From Hemicentrotus pulcherrimus (taxonomy: Eukaryota; Echinodermata; Echinoidea; Camarodonta; Strongylocentrotidae): 64,000 nt of DNA. Position 1 is the first letter of the stretch; each line of letters starts with the position of its first letter. Below are positions 12,601-25,719 of the stretch, piece by piece. Position numbers and translations under genes: made by a program. The notes under the pieces were generated by a model that saw only the letters and a list, made by a program, of their open reading frames with translations, did not search any database and had not been told where the DNA came from. The stretch is taken from the NCBI GenBank assembly GCA_003118195.1, contig BEXV01000387.1, positions 116,949 through 180,948 of the forward strand. The letters run 5' to 3'.

Positions 12601-15600
12601 TATCCACCCCCTTCACTTTATACTTTACTTCACACTATTACTGTCTGTTTTTATTCTTCTGATGAATGAATAAATGAATGAATAAATTTAGATGTAAAGA
12701 TATATGTTGGCCTTGTACATTATTCAAGGAGATACTGAAAAATAGTTTTTTAGCTTTTGCAGTAAATACGATGTTTTATCACTATGATCTTATTCTCACC
12801 CCCCCCCCCAAAGAAAAAAAATAATAATAATAATAAAAATTTTAAAAATACAAACAAAACATTAACCAATCAAAAACTCACCAGCCTGTTTCCACAGTTT
12901 GACTTGAATTAGAATATTATACAATATACATAACATTTCTAGAGGTACATTGGAAAATATCGAGTGCAAGGACAGCACAGATGGTACAAGGTCTTGGCTT
13001 GGTCTGTATGTCACAATGACTGAAGATAGCATATGACTAAGATAACAACCTCTCAGAGAATCTACATGTATGTGCTCACATTCAATCAGAATGACCTTTA
13101 AATCATTATCATAATGGTGCTCATCACATGATCATGGCCTTTGTTTATTGTTAATTGACTGCTTTCTCATACATGTTGTAGGGTAGGAGAGTCTGTTGGC
13201 AGGATTAACTATTTAATGTGTACTTTTGGGCTATGAAGTTTGTCTTTCTTTATTGATATTTAGAATGAGCTCTTATATTGTAAAGTCTGATTCTATGGAT
13301 TATTGTTTTTATCAAGATGAACAATGAAATCATGAGCCATGATGAATACCATATATCGTGGCATCATACCTATAATAAGGATATATGTATACATGTTTGT
13401 TGGTAAATTTGGAGATCTGTTTGGGTGGGGTATTATTTACAGTAAACAAAGAAGAAAGAAGACATTCAAATAGTATTTAGATATTCTTTTAAAGCTTGTT
13501 TTAAGGTTTTTAACCTACTTTACAACTTTAAAACAAAAGGCATTAAACAGATTATATTCTCATTTCTAAGGTTGTGTTATCAGTATCTGAATTGTCTGTT
13601 GATTTCACTAACACCTACAAATTTCTTTCATTATCATGACATTAGTTACACAATTTAAAATCTTAAATGAATAAAAATGATCTTCACATAGTATTTGAAA
13701 AATAGAACCTGTACTTATATTGATATGTGTATTTATATAAAGAAAAGTTAAAGAAATGATTGACTGTAGACTAATTAAATAAACACTATGTTTAATTGCC
13801 TTGTCACAGATTAATTAACTGATTCAGCCATGTTTGTCGATCCTACCTAGCAATAATTAATGTATGCAGTTTGCATTCTGACTATTGAAATACAATAATT
13901 ATTAACATGGCATTTAACAAAGATTTACGCATTCAATTTGATTGCATTACAAAAATGCAACAAAGTATACATTAAAATAAATTATAAATATGAATTTGTG
14001 TGATTTGAAATGTTTATATCGAAATTCTCAAGGAAGAAGTAGAAATGCCTTACAGCCTCATCCACAAGCTTGATAGTTATACAAATTGTACTGTAAATAT
14101 ATTCATGAATGGTGTTTTATGTATTCACTGGATAAAACTTCAGAATAATTGTTAATTCAAATCCATGCAATATCATTCAAGATATAATCATTATGATTCT
14201 CCAATGCATGGCACACATTAATTTATTTCTGAGACAAAAATTATAATCTTTTCATAATTGGCAAAATCAATATTTCAGACACGAGCTATAGACTGCTCCC
14301 AAAAAAAACTAACAAAGTAGTCCTATCTAGAAAATGAGACATTGTATTTAACAAGAAACATTTTCTAACTAAAATTACTTCAAAATAAAAGGCATTTGTT
14401 GCAGCAACCGAACTGCTAGCACACTTGTTTCATAACATGTATCTCCCTGGATAGACTAATGCTAGCGCTAGGAGGTCTATAGTATACCTATACCTCATCC
14501 ACTACTGCACTCTACCAGCTGTCTATACACCATGTACACTGTAGCCCTGCACCCATATAAGGAAAGGCTAATGCATTCCAACACCACAGTCACCCTGTGC
14601 ATGGAGTAGATGCAATGCATGGGGGTGTGTGTTNNNNNNNNNNNNNNNNNNNNNNNNNNNNNNNNNNNNNNNNNNNNNNNNNNNNNNNNNNNNNNNNNNN
14701 NNNNNNNNNNNNNNNNNNNNNNNNNNNNNNNNNNNNNNNNNNNNNNNNNNNNNNNNNNNNNNNNNNNNNNNNNNNNNNNNNNNNNNNNNNNNNNNNNNNN
14801 NNNNNNNNNNNNNNNNNNNNNNNNNNNNNNNNNNNNNNNNNNNNNNNNNNNNNNNNNNNNNNNNNNNNNNNNNNNNNNNNNNNNNNNNNNNNNNNNNNNN
14901 NNNNNNNNNNNNNNNNNNNNNNNNNNNNNNNNNNNNNNNNNNNNNNNNNNNNNNNNNNNNNNNNNNNNNNNNNNNNNNNNNNNNNCCCCCCCCCCCCCCC
15001 CCCACCCTCTAGAATGGTGAGATTAGGTACCGGTACAAAATTAAAGCCAAGCCTATAACAAATTATACAACATAATAAAAGCCCTGAACTTATTTTGTGT
15101 TTTCCGTAGTGGGCCTACTATTGATGAAATAACAGTGTGCCTACAAATTTTCCAAGCATTTTGCAATGCTTCACCTCCCCCATACTACCAACAAAGTTGG
15201 CATGCACTCTTTTAATATGTATTTATAGTAAATGAGGAGTTCACATTTTTGTTTCATATTAGAAATCAAAAGAATTTCAATATTACACCAAGGGTTAATA
15301 TTTCTGCTACAGACTTATGGATAGATTTAAGTAAGAATACATCAGTATTTATGCTATAAATCTATTTTTAAATAGAGTGATTCAAAGATATTTTTTATAT
15401 TCATGCCTAATTTTGATGAAATCTCTTATCATAACACATTCCTTGATTAAGTTAAAAAGAAACAAGACAAATTATGTAGTTAAAGTTGCTTAAGCATGGG
15501 TATATAGAGGGCAGCACACATACATACGAACAAGAGCGTAATACCCATTAATTAGCTCAGTGTTATGTAGTGATCGCCAAGTTGCCTACTTCACGAACGA

Positions 15601-18600
15601 CTATATACCAATACACAAACATCTATAATATAGTATATTTGAGGGCAAAATATTGATGGGATTTTTAAATCAGGGGCCCCTCCCCTCCAAATTGAATTAA
15701 TTGGACATACTGGGAAAAGATTATCCATCAAAGCCCACATCAACATTTATCTGACCCATCCCTTTCCCACTCCATGACCAGTTCATTTAATTACTTAAAC
15801 CTGTCATCATACTGAGTGAGCAGAGGAGGGTATATCATGGTGTAAAAACGTGGGTTAGGTGTCTGAGCTCATAAATTCTTTCCATTAAACACGTCTGTAG
15901 TTGAGGCAACCTTTGAACTTCACATTCATTTACCATTTGTGTAAACTAACATGAATTTGACCTTTGTATATTTCTTGTACTTTTCCATTCTTTGTCTGCT
16001 TTTCATTTTTGTTTACTCATTTAAAATTAATTAATTGTGTATTAAGCAATTGAACTTCACTCACTGTTTCTACTAAGAATTTGTCATCCCTAAGTTTCCT
16101 TCTTAATCTATTAAAATTGTGTCTTGTTTCTCTGTTATCACAGAGGAGTTAACAGACACTCAACAATAAAATATCAAATAATGCCTTTTCCTTTTTTTAC
16201 ATCAAATTTCTTTAAAATATTTGAGGATATTTTCTAATATGGATTGAGCTTCCTTCAATACACTTTCAAACATAGTGGAAATAAAGTTTGAAAAACAATG
16301 GTAAATTCATAATCAACATTGTACACACAGATATTCATTCTAAGGCACAAATTTCTTCTGACTGTTAAAAAAATATGAAAATAGTAACAGTTCTTCAAAC
16401 CAAACTATTTCATATGTTAGTATGTATTTGTTGTGTGATATCATTTAGTTCTGCCACCCACAAAATTAATATCTTTGAAGAAAAAAATATCTTTGAAAAA
16501 AATATACAAAACATTTATAATTCCATCATGATTATTTAATAGTGCTTTATGTCTCAGCCATGCACAGCATCAAACTGGCTTTTGGTCTCTTTGCTTTCCA
16601 CAGAGAGGGTTAGAGGGTAAACAGAGCTTAATGAATACAGCATTCTTGGTTATTACTGTACTATTTTTAACTAAGTTTCACTATACGGGAATGGCTGCTT
16701 GCAAATATAGCTGGTATTTATAGATGTCCTAAATATCGTTCTGCTCTGGCGCCACAATTTGATACAATTTTGAAAGAAACTCAATTGTTAATAGAGACCA
16801 TATTGGTTACCAAGTCACATAAAAACAACAGTAACTGTTCACCTTATGACATTTTGCAAAGACTTAATTGTGTTATATTTTTAAAAGCATTAAATCAATA
16901 TGGCTAAAAGGCTGTTGTATGTTGTTTTTGGCCCAAAAGTTATTGAATTCTTCCTGTGAAGCTGGAGGTTATCAAATACAAATTTTACAGAAAATGCTAC
17001 TGGGCATCTATTGCAAATACAATTATATCTGTTTCAAGTATTCGCAAAAGGACTGGCTTGATAAATTCATGGAATATTTCCATGTTTATAATCAATCTAT
17101 TTGGATAGGAGAGAGCAATCATTTAAATTGCATCTTCCATCCACACCTCAAACTATTTAGTTGACACATTTCCTTAAATTGGGGAAGCAGGATGGGGGAG
17201 TGGCTACACCGTTTCACTATTGAATAAGTAAGGAAATAAATGAATTAATAAACAAAATTGTTTCAAAGTACGCGTCTTTCCAAAGCCCTCATCTGTTTAA
17301 AAAAGTATATTGTACACGAACCAAACCCATGTAAACCAATATTTTGTTAAAGAGGAAAACTGTTGAAGGTAGGGTCTCAAACAAATGTTAAACCCATTAC
17401 TACTTGAATCATGATTATTTTTTTTAAACTATTCTTTATACATAACATACACGTTAGTATTTAACGAATAATGCTGACCTATCTTTTTGATTAACTGAAT
17501 TACTTGATCACGTTTATTATTAAGTTAAACAACTAAATTATGATGAGTGACTTTTGAGTACAATGATATTTAACTATGAATACATGTACTTAAAAAATAA
17601 AATAACTACACGTTGGCAAGGTAAGGTTTCTCAAAAAAAATATCATGGTACCCTCTTTTTATGGTTACAGGAACTTGCTCATAATAAAACCAAGGAGACA
17701 TTATAGTGTATATAGCCGTCAATGTTGAGACAAAACATTGTTGAAATTCTGTTGCCATTTCTGTTGCATATAGATTTTCGCGTTCGCTTTTTACAAATTC
17801 TAGCCTCATATTATTGCGGAATGCACAAACAATATTGCTCCGTGTTCGTACCCCTTTTTCGCTAAAGTATGTCTCAATATACAGGAGTGACAGTCCAAAC
17901 TTTGAGGAGTTATGAGGGATCAGATTGTTTTAGAATTAAATGCATGCTCTCAAAGAGTNGTAAAACAGTATACAAAGTAAAAATGAGAATAATTGTATAA
18001 ATAAATCAATTAATTCAAAATATAAACATGAAGATTTTCTTGGGGGAGGGGAAAAATATATAAATGAGTGAAAATGCTTCTGTAAGCCACAAACATGTAC
18101 ATTTGTAAATGAATACATTTAACATAAAATAATGAACAACTGGTAATATCCATAGAGAAACATGCAAAACATTTTTTCAAATACATTACCACAAAACTTG
18201 CTCAGATACAACATAGATTTAGTTAACCATGTATGTCCTTTATGTAAAATCCACATGTATTAGACATGAAAGAAGGATGCATTCCTACCGCTTATGTCCT
18301 ATTTAACACCAGATCCATCCCGAGGTGCCTACGGGCACCAAAACGTCTCCTCGAGGTGATAGTAATCCTCGCTAAGAGAACAAATTTCCTTTCCAACGTT
18401 TTCACTCTATAAATGTTGCTGTTTCTTCTTTATCCTTCAGTTACAAAAGGGGAAAAACTTTGCATTCGTATTCGCTCCAAGCGTTACTTAGATAATGGAG
18501 TCCAGCTCCCAACTTTGTTATCCCGTGTGGCACACAGCAACAAGCAGAGATGGTCTTCAATTAAAAGACCGACTTGCAAATTGACCGTGCAGTTCGACCA

Positions 18601-21600
18601 GCAAAATGAAAAAGCAGACCCTCCTATTGGGGGCACCCCTAGGTTCCAATCAAAGGTACAATACCACAGAGCGTTGTAAATTACTGCAGCACTCAGTCAC
18701 AGTTAGACAGACAAGAGGGAGAAAGAGAGAGTGAGAGAGAGATAGAGAGTAACAAAGAAAGATAGGGGGTATGGTATGCAAAGCATTATGGGTAATTAGG
18801 ACTGCCTCCCATATATGGCTAGCTTGGCTATAATTGGTGGAAAGCTGGAGCTGGCAGCCATGACATCATATCCCTCTCAGCATCAGATGCTGGCTGAGTG
18901 ATGGGAGGATAGTCTTGGTGTTCCAGACTCCTCTCATTATATCATGGACTGCATAGATTTTGAAAGCTAAATTGCCTTGACATGAATAACTTTACACATT
19001 AAATCCAATCATTCTTATCAAAGTATGATTTGATTTTGGGTAATTTGAAATGGATAATTCAAATGGTTCTCTCCCTTCTCTTTTAAGTTCATAGTGAATT
19101 TCTAGAGAAAAAAAAAATGTATGATAATCACATACCTTGGTAATACTTTGATTCTTTATCACATACATACAATCAAGAACTTTATTATACTACAATATGA
19201 ATTAATAGTTATTTTTATTTTTAAAATCTTTATTTTGTGGAGATTCCTCCATAACCAAACCTTTATGTGTGAATCATGTATGGTCAAAAAATTAATAACA
19301 TGTCAAAAATCATTAAAGGGGCACACATTACAATTTATCTAAGTAGGGCTAGAAGCAAAAAAGAAGCTTATCAGGACTGTATTATACAGCTATATGTCTA
19401 TACACCTCTGTATAGCAGCTAACATGATTCTCCAAGCTGGGACTTTGATTCATTGCTATCAGACGTCATTTATAATTGGACCACGCATATGTGGTTTTCC
19501 CTGATTATAACCGATGCCCCCATCCATATCCATATGAACGACCATCAGACAAATCGACTCATTAAGTTGGTCTTCTGAATGGCGACCAAACAACAAATAC
19601 TTTAGTATCATGTAAGTAAGTGTTAAATTAATAGAAATTTTCAGTTGAGCAGTATGATAAAGGGACACTGACAAAAATTAAGTTGTTTATGTCTAGTAAT
19701 TAAAACATCAGCATTAATGAAGGGTACTGACCCTTTAGGAAAGCACCATATTTTGTATTGATTTCCATTAGAAAGATCTATATTTGTTAAGTGTTGTTAC
19801 TTCTCCAACTGAATGTAATTTTCTAACTTAAAAGAAATAATTATAAGTAACATGTGAAACAGTCAGAGGCTCAACTGAAGTGTAACATGATTTTGTATAT
19901 TATTCAAATAGAGTCCATGCATTTCAAAGATTAAAATAACTTTGATGATCATCTTTTTCCTCTTTACCCTATAAGGCAACAACGCCATTATTCCAAGGAG
20001 CACATCTATTAGCTAAAAGCCCAATGGGAGCACATTACACCAACTCTATATATTGGCATACATATTACACTAATAGTGAGCTACCTAATCTGTACCGTAT
20101 TGGTGCCAGCCGCCAGGCAAAATAATGGATCAAAATATACCATGGTAATACCATATTTTACATCAAGGGAACGACTTTCCACCATCATCACTTTTCCTGC
20201 ATAAACATCTCTTATAAAATCATATTAATATTTATGCAAGGCAGAAAATGACATGGTTACTGAAAATAAATCTCGCCACGCCCTTGTCATTTCATTCTAT
20301 TAGTACTTCACACAACATATATCCACAGAGCCCAACAGGCCCCTCAGACTATTTTTATTGCACAATCCGAATATTTCCATGTCTTAGACCTTATCTTTGT
20401 CACGGACTGGAAGCCCCAACTGACAACAAATTGCTTTCAGGAGACAGCTCTTGCCAAAATACCAAACATTCCTTCCCCACATCCCAACTCTTAACTTTCT
20501 CTTGCTACTTCTTAAAGGCAAAGTACATTATCAGCAACTTGTCTCAAAGAAAGAAAAGGGGAATGTTTGTGCGTCCCTGCTATGCCATGTACTTCATAAA
20601 AAGAAATGCAATTAAAGCTTGTGATATTAATATTTTATCTCAGAAAATGAAAGATAATGCCGAGTTTTTTCAATGTATTTTTGCTCAGTGCATGGTATAA
20701 GTCATGCATGGTGGATATCAAACTGGTTGATATTAAAATGGAACAAATTTAGATCACAATCTATTTAATGAGTAATAAATATGTAACATAATGAGTAATA
20801 AATATGTAACATAATGAGTAATAAATATGTAACATAAGTTGTAGAGAACTCCCACATGACATCCTACAACTTAAAATTCAACTGCGGGTTGCTATATTGA
20901 GTTGTGATGCAACACATCAGTCAGCCTAAAATATTTCAATGTTTATGATGTTCTATTTTAGTTGCAGAGACTGCAGACAAAGTTGCTTTCAATTGCTCTA
21001 AAATAAGCAACAGGAAGAAGCTATAGAAGATGTACAACCATCCCTGTCGTATGTTGAAAGATAATATACCAATCACAGATGTTTATCCAGACTTTGGAAG
21101 AGGAAATCTGAAAGATGTAAGCTCTTGTGCTTCAACCTTCATCTTTTCCTCATGCTCCTCTTCCATATCATCTTCCTGTTTGTCTTTATTTTCTCACCTT
21201 CATTAAGTGCTTCAATGCTGTTGCCTGGAACCACCTTTCCTTATGTTTATTCAATCTTTTTTTAAATAATTTGCTTTCGTCTCATTCTTTTCTTTCCCTT
21301 TGTTTCATTTCTTGTTTGTTTCATTTCATATCCCCTGTTTTCCTCCATATGCAAGTAATTTTCTTCTTCTTTTCTTTTATTCATAATTTGTTCTTGTTCT
21401 TGTTCTTGTTCATTCTCTTTTTTTCTTCTCCATCTTCTTTTAGTTCTTCTTCTATTTTTTAAATAACTGTGTAACCAAATTTAAAACTATCACCTTACTT
21501 CATCTTCCTTTCCTCCATAAGTCTAAATCATAAATTATTAACTCTCAAGACAACAAAATCATATTGTGTCGAGAAAGACATGTAGAATAATCAGCTTTTT

Positions 21601-24600
21601 TTTATTTAAAGAAAAGGACAATTTTTGTTCTCAAATGCAATAATCTACAATAGAATATATTGTTTTAGTGGCCCATATACCACTTTGTGTAAAAAATTGT
21701 GCAGCACTTTGTAACTGCGACAAAAAGATACTTCTTCAGATACTTTGTGGATTGGATTACAGTTGATCCGAAGTAAACTAAGGGGATGATTACAAAGAGA
21801 AGACTCTCAAGTGTCTGGCCATGGAGTCACTTTGACACTATCATGTAACTAAACCCAAAACCATCCATACATAAGACACGACCAATTTGTCACCACTTGA
21901 TGAACATGTACCACTACTCTGAATCCACTGTATCAGATGTGCACAAAGAGCTTCTGGAAGAGTTTCGAAGCGTCAGAAATTTGATATGTAAACACGTTTA
22001 CAAATTGCTTTGTAATGACTGGCGAGAACAAGAGACATCTAAGAAGACAAAGCAATGCAATAGATCTCAGATATGTCATTGTACTGCCTGGAAACAGCCA
22101 TGACTAACTAAATGGTAATGAATGCAACAGCATTACTGAAATAACATTCTTAGAGATGAAGGAGCATATTTTTGTATCTAGAAGTGTAGTGTGGTGTATT
22201 TCAAAGCTTGTATTGGTGGACTTTACATCTAATAAGTGTGCTGTAAAAATTCAAATTAGTATAAATTTCTATACCCTGTATGAAGCATGCTCTTGATTTT
22301 GTTCATACTTTGCGATGATCTAATATTTAAGCAATATCAGAATAACTTCGAAAAACATATACTTCATTGTGGATGTCTTTTCCCATTTTGAAAGCAAATA
22401 CAAACCATCATTCTGCACACAAAAATACACAAATACAAAAATAACTCACCTTTCAGAGTAATCCTCTTCACTGGCAAAATCCAGACCTGAAATAGGAAAA
22501 GGAAATGAAAGCTTATTGATAAAGACATTCTAAACAATTTTTTGAAACGTGTTAAAAAGTTGTTTGTAGAAGAATACACTTTCATTGCCTTATACATCAG
22601 ATCAACATGTTTCTGTTCCTACACCCAAATATTTATCATAGGTTTTTGACAGGTACATGCCTATCTCTGATACTCTAACAAAAAAAGGAAATTAGTATAC
22701 ACAACATGATCCAAAAACATAGAGAATGTTTAATATGAAAATAGTTATGGTCGCTACAAATAACTAATATTGTTTTACTGCTGTGGTAATAATGAATTGG
22801 ATCAAACGACAATGCATAATAAAGATATCGTCAGTTTGGAACTCTGGAGCCAGTAGAGTGTTGAATATAATACTTTAACACACTGTTAACACACTTCTTG
22901 CTCAGTACAGACAGTATGTCACTAATCAGCATCATACATGTATCAACAGGGTTGAGGATGACAGAAGATAAAGTTTTTTTTTTTTTTTTCATTAACAAGT
23001 ACAAGGAGCAATTATAAAAATGTGAATATTTTTCTTCTTCGGTTTGAAAATGACACATCAGCTGAATCCGAGGCTCACAATATAAGCGTTCGTTAAGTTT
23101 ACTGTACCATAGCCGACTGGTGGATTTAAACCTGGGTATGTCTGGACCAGACCTTTAGTAGTTTAAGGATTACAATATGGACTTCAATCCATCCTTAAGA
23201 TTAACCTTTGTTTTTTAACATTCATGTCGCTAGTACAAATCCTATCAACATCTAGGTTAAACCTGCAATGTTAGTCTTTCATCACTCTTAATGTATTTTC
23301 CAACTTAATGCCATCACATTCACGTACATGTGGAGTGTTTTTATTCCATGTAACCTAATGGACAGGGCAAGCGGTTTATCTAGAGGACTAATTAATAAGA
23401 GTTCCTTCAGGAAAGTTGAAACAAAAGGTCACACATAGCTTTGCTATGGCTTTGCAGCATAGCTAGCTGGCCATGCATGCCAAAGCCTCCTTTAGTGGAA
23501 TAAGGTTGCCACTCCACACTAGAAAAAATAGGTAATCACTGAGGAAAATATGTCATTGCATGTATGTTCAATATGGACAGAGATAAGTTTCTTGGCGAGA
23601 CAAAACAATAGATTGTAACACCCCTTCTATTTCAAGTCAGGTTTTGAGTTCCAGGAAATAATCTACTTCATTCATATTACAGTCATTTCTCAAATGACAA
23701 ATATGGTATGCCTTCAATTACTGAACCATTTGTACAGGATGGCCGGTACTAAGAAAAATGTAAAATGAAAATATGCCCCAAATCTAAACACAGAAATATG
23801 TAATTGACATTGTCTCACATATCATGAAAACTCTTCAGGTAAACACAAGGCTAATAGAAAAAGTATGCCAACAAGTTTGATAATATTGGTCAAATAATTA
23901 ATCAGTGCTTTATACTGTATAAACATTACATATAATTTATCAATGCTACACCCTTTTGGTTCACTCTAAAGATCACATAAAGATCCCTGAATGAAGGCTT
24001 TGGATATATTTTTGATTACTTCTTACATTCATCAACGCTTCTAATAAAAATCTGTTGCATTTATCTATTAAAAGCATTTATCTATTAAAAGCAATCCATT
24101 GAACTTTCTCAACAGCACACCATATGTAGTTACCGCCTTTTAGCACCAGAAGAAGAATACCATGCCCAGGGCTCTCACAGTATGCTGACATTTGAATGTC
24201 ATATCAAAACGAATGTGACTGGTGCTCTCTTTTCCGGGGTATCATACCCTAGGTTCACTTTACACCTTTTAGCCGAGATGGTATCACCAGACAAAACAAC
24301 CATTAACACCTATGTGATGAAACAGATCACCTGTCCAAGAAGAGAGACATGTAACGCCACTAGTTGAAAGCCAGGTAAACTTTATGTTCAAAACTTTTCA
24401 CGAGTTTACCAGATCTCTGCCTCTCACAAAAACCAGACTGAAGTATCAATAGAGTCCACTTTTGATTTTTGACCATTTGTCAGGAGTCAGGACATGTAAT
24501 GTGACGGCATTAGTTGAAAGCCAGATAAACTTTATGCCAGCAACTTTTTGTATAAGTTTACCGGCTCTCTGCCTGTCACAAAACCAGAACTTAGTGTCTC

Positions 24601-25679
24601 TGAAGTTCAATTTCAAGATACTTTTGGATCATTTGTCCAGAAGAGAAACATGCAAACACAATCAATTCAGACTCAGAGCCAGGTAAACTTTATGTAATCA
24701 ACTCCCTGGCGCTAACAAAAAGCTAGACTTAAGGAACCATGAAAGTAGACATTCAATGAAAATCACAAATATGGCCAATAATGTATCACAAGAAATCACA
24801 AAGAAGTAAAACCATGTCCCAAATTTAGAGTGGGGCAACGGATAAAACGATTACAATGATGAGGGTGAAGTAAGAGAAATTCAAGTAAAGGAGACAGTGA
24901 AAAAGGCCCTGAAAATGTGTGCATTATTATAGGACATCATTAATTTGGTCCCTTGTGAGACGTCACAAATCTTGGCAGCATTCGAGAGCTCTTAAAGTGC
25001 GAAAGAGGGGTTATAGTTTAACGTTTTAAAATTGATTAAAACAACTATTGTGAATGTTTCCAAGCAGAAAATTTTGATAACCTTTTACGGATCTAACCCC
25101 CCTTAGGCAATGGTGCCTCTACTTTAAGTCCAAGTTCAGGACACATTTGAAACCCACAAAGGTATGTCAGAGATAAAATTACATACACAAACAGGGCAGA
25201 AATTTAAAAGCCAAAATAGCATTCAGAGTAGGCGAGTTCTCCATCAATTATATATACTCAAACACATTTACCCAAAACTGCTTTTTCTCTAATACCAGTA
25301 TTTAGAAGAGTCTTTCAATTTGTTTTTTCCATCTTTTTAGCAAAAGTACTGATACAGAACATCAACTTTGGATAGAGTTTATCCCCCCTCCAAAAAAAAA
25401 TGTAATAGGATAATTTTGCCCTGCGTGTATTTCCGTCATGTGTGACAGTATAAGGCGCAAAGCACATTATCAACTCAACTCTCTGTGGGTTGGCTGTGGT
25501 GTTGCTGTCAGAATTCATCAGTCCCAGCAGATCTCATTTTGATTGATGTTGAGGTACATTTTCTTGTTTTAAATTTTCTAGAAATGTCCATGTCCTAACC
25601 CATGTACACCACTCCTACCCCGCCCCCTTTTTTCTCTTCTCTCTCTCTCTCTCTCTTCCTCCATCTCTCTCTTCCTCTA

Positions 25680-25719
<40 letters not shown>

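Larger units (their letters stand above)
10155..22449 (-). other. Intron 27 (12.3 kb)
   Basis: Large intron before the Z1-like exon. Holds the assembly gap (14634-14985), an N at 17959, microsatellites, a 3 x 23-bp tandem repeat (20768-20836) and the candidate promoter region near 18.3-18.85 kb. Reading frames here are short and unlike known proteins. No further Ig-like or Pro-rich exon was found on the minus strand. Confidence 0.6.

Noticed and set aside
14568..15058. Open frames across the N gap
   Set aside because: They consist almost wholly of unknown bases.
15362..16670. MEF2-like sites (CTATTTTTAA at 15362 and 16661)
   Set aside because: Matches of this AT-only kind are expected by chance in AT-rich intron and have no supporting cluster.
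20248..20700. Longest plus-strand open frame in intron 27 (150 codons)
   Set aside because: Composition and residue order look random, no known domain, no splice or promoter context; expected by chance in this length of sequence.
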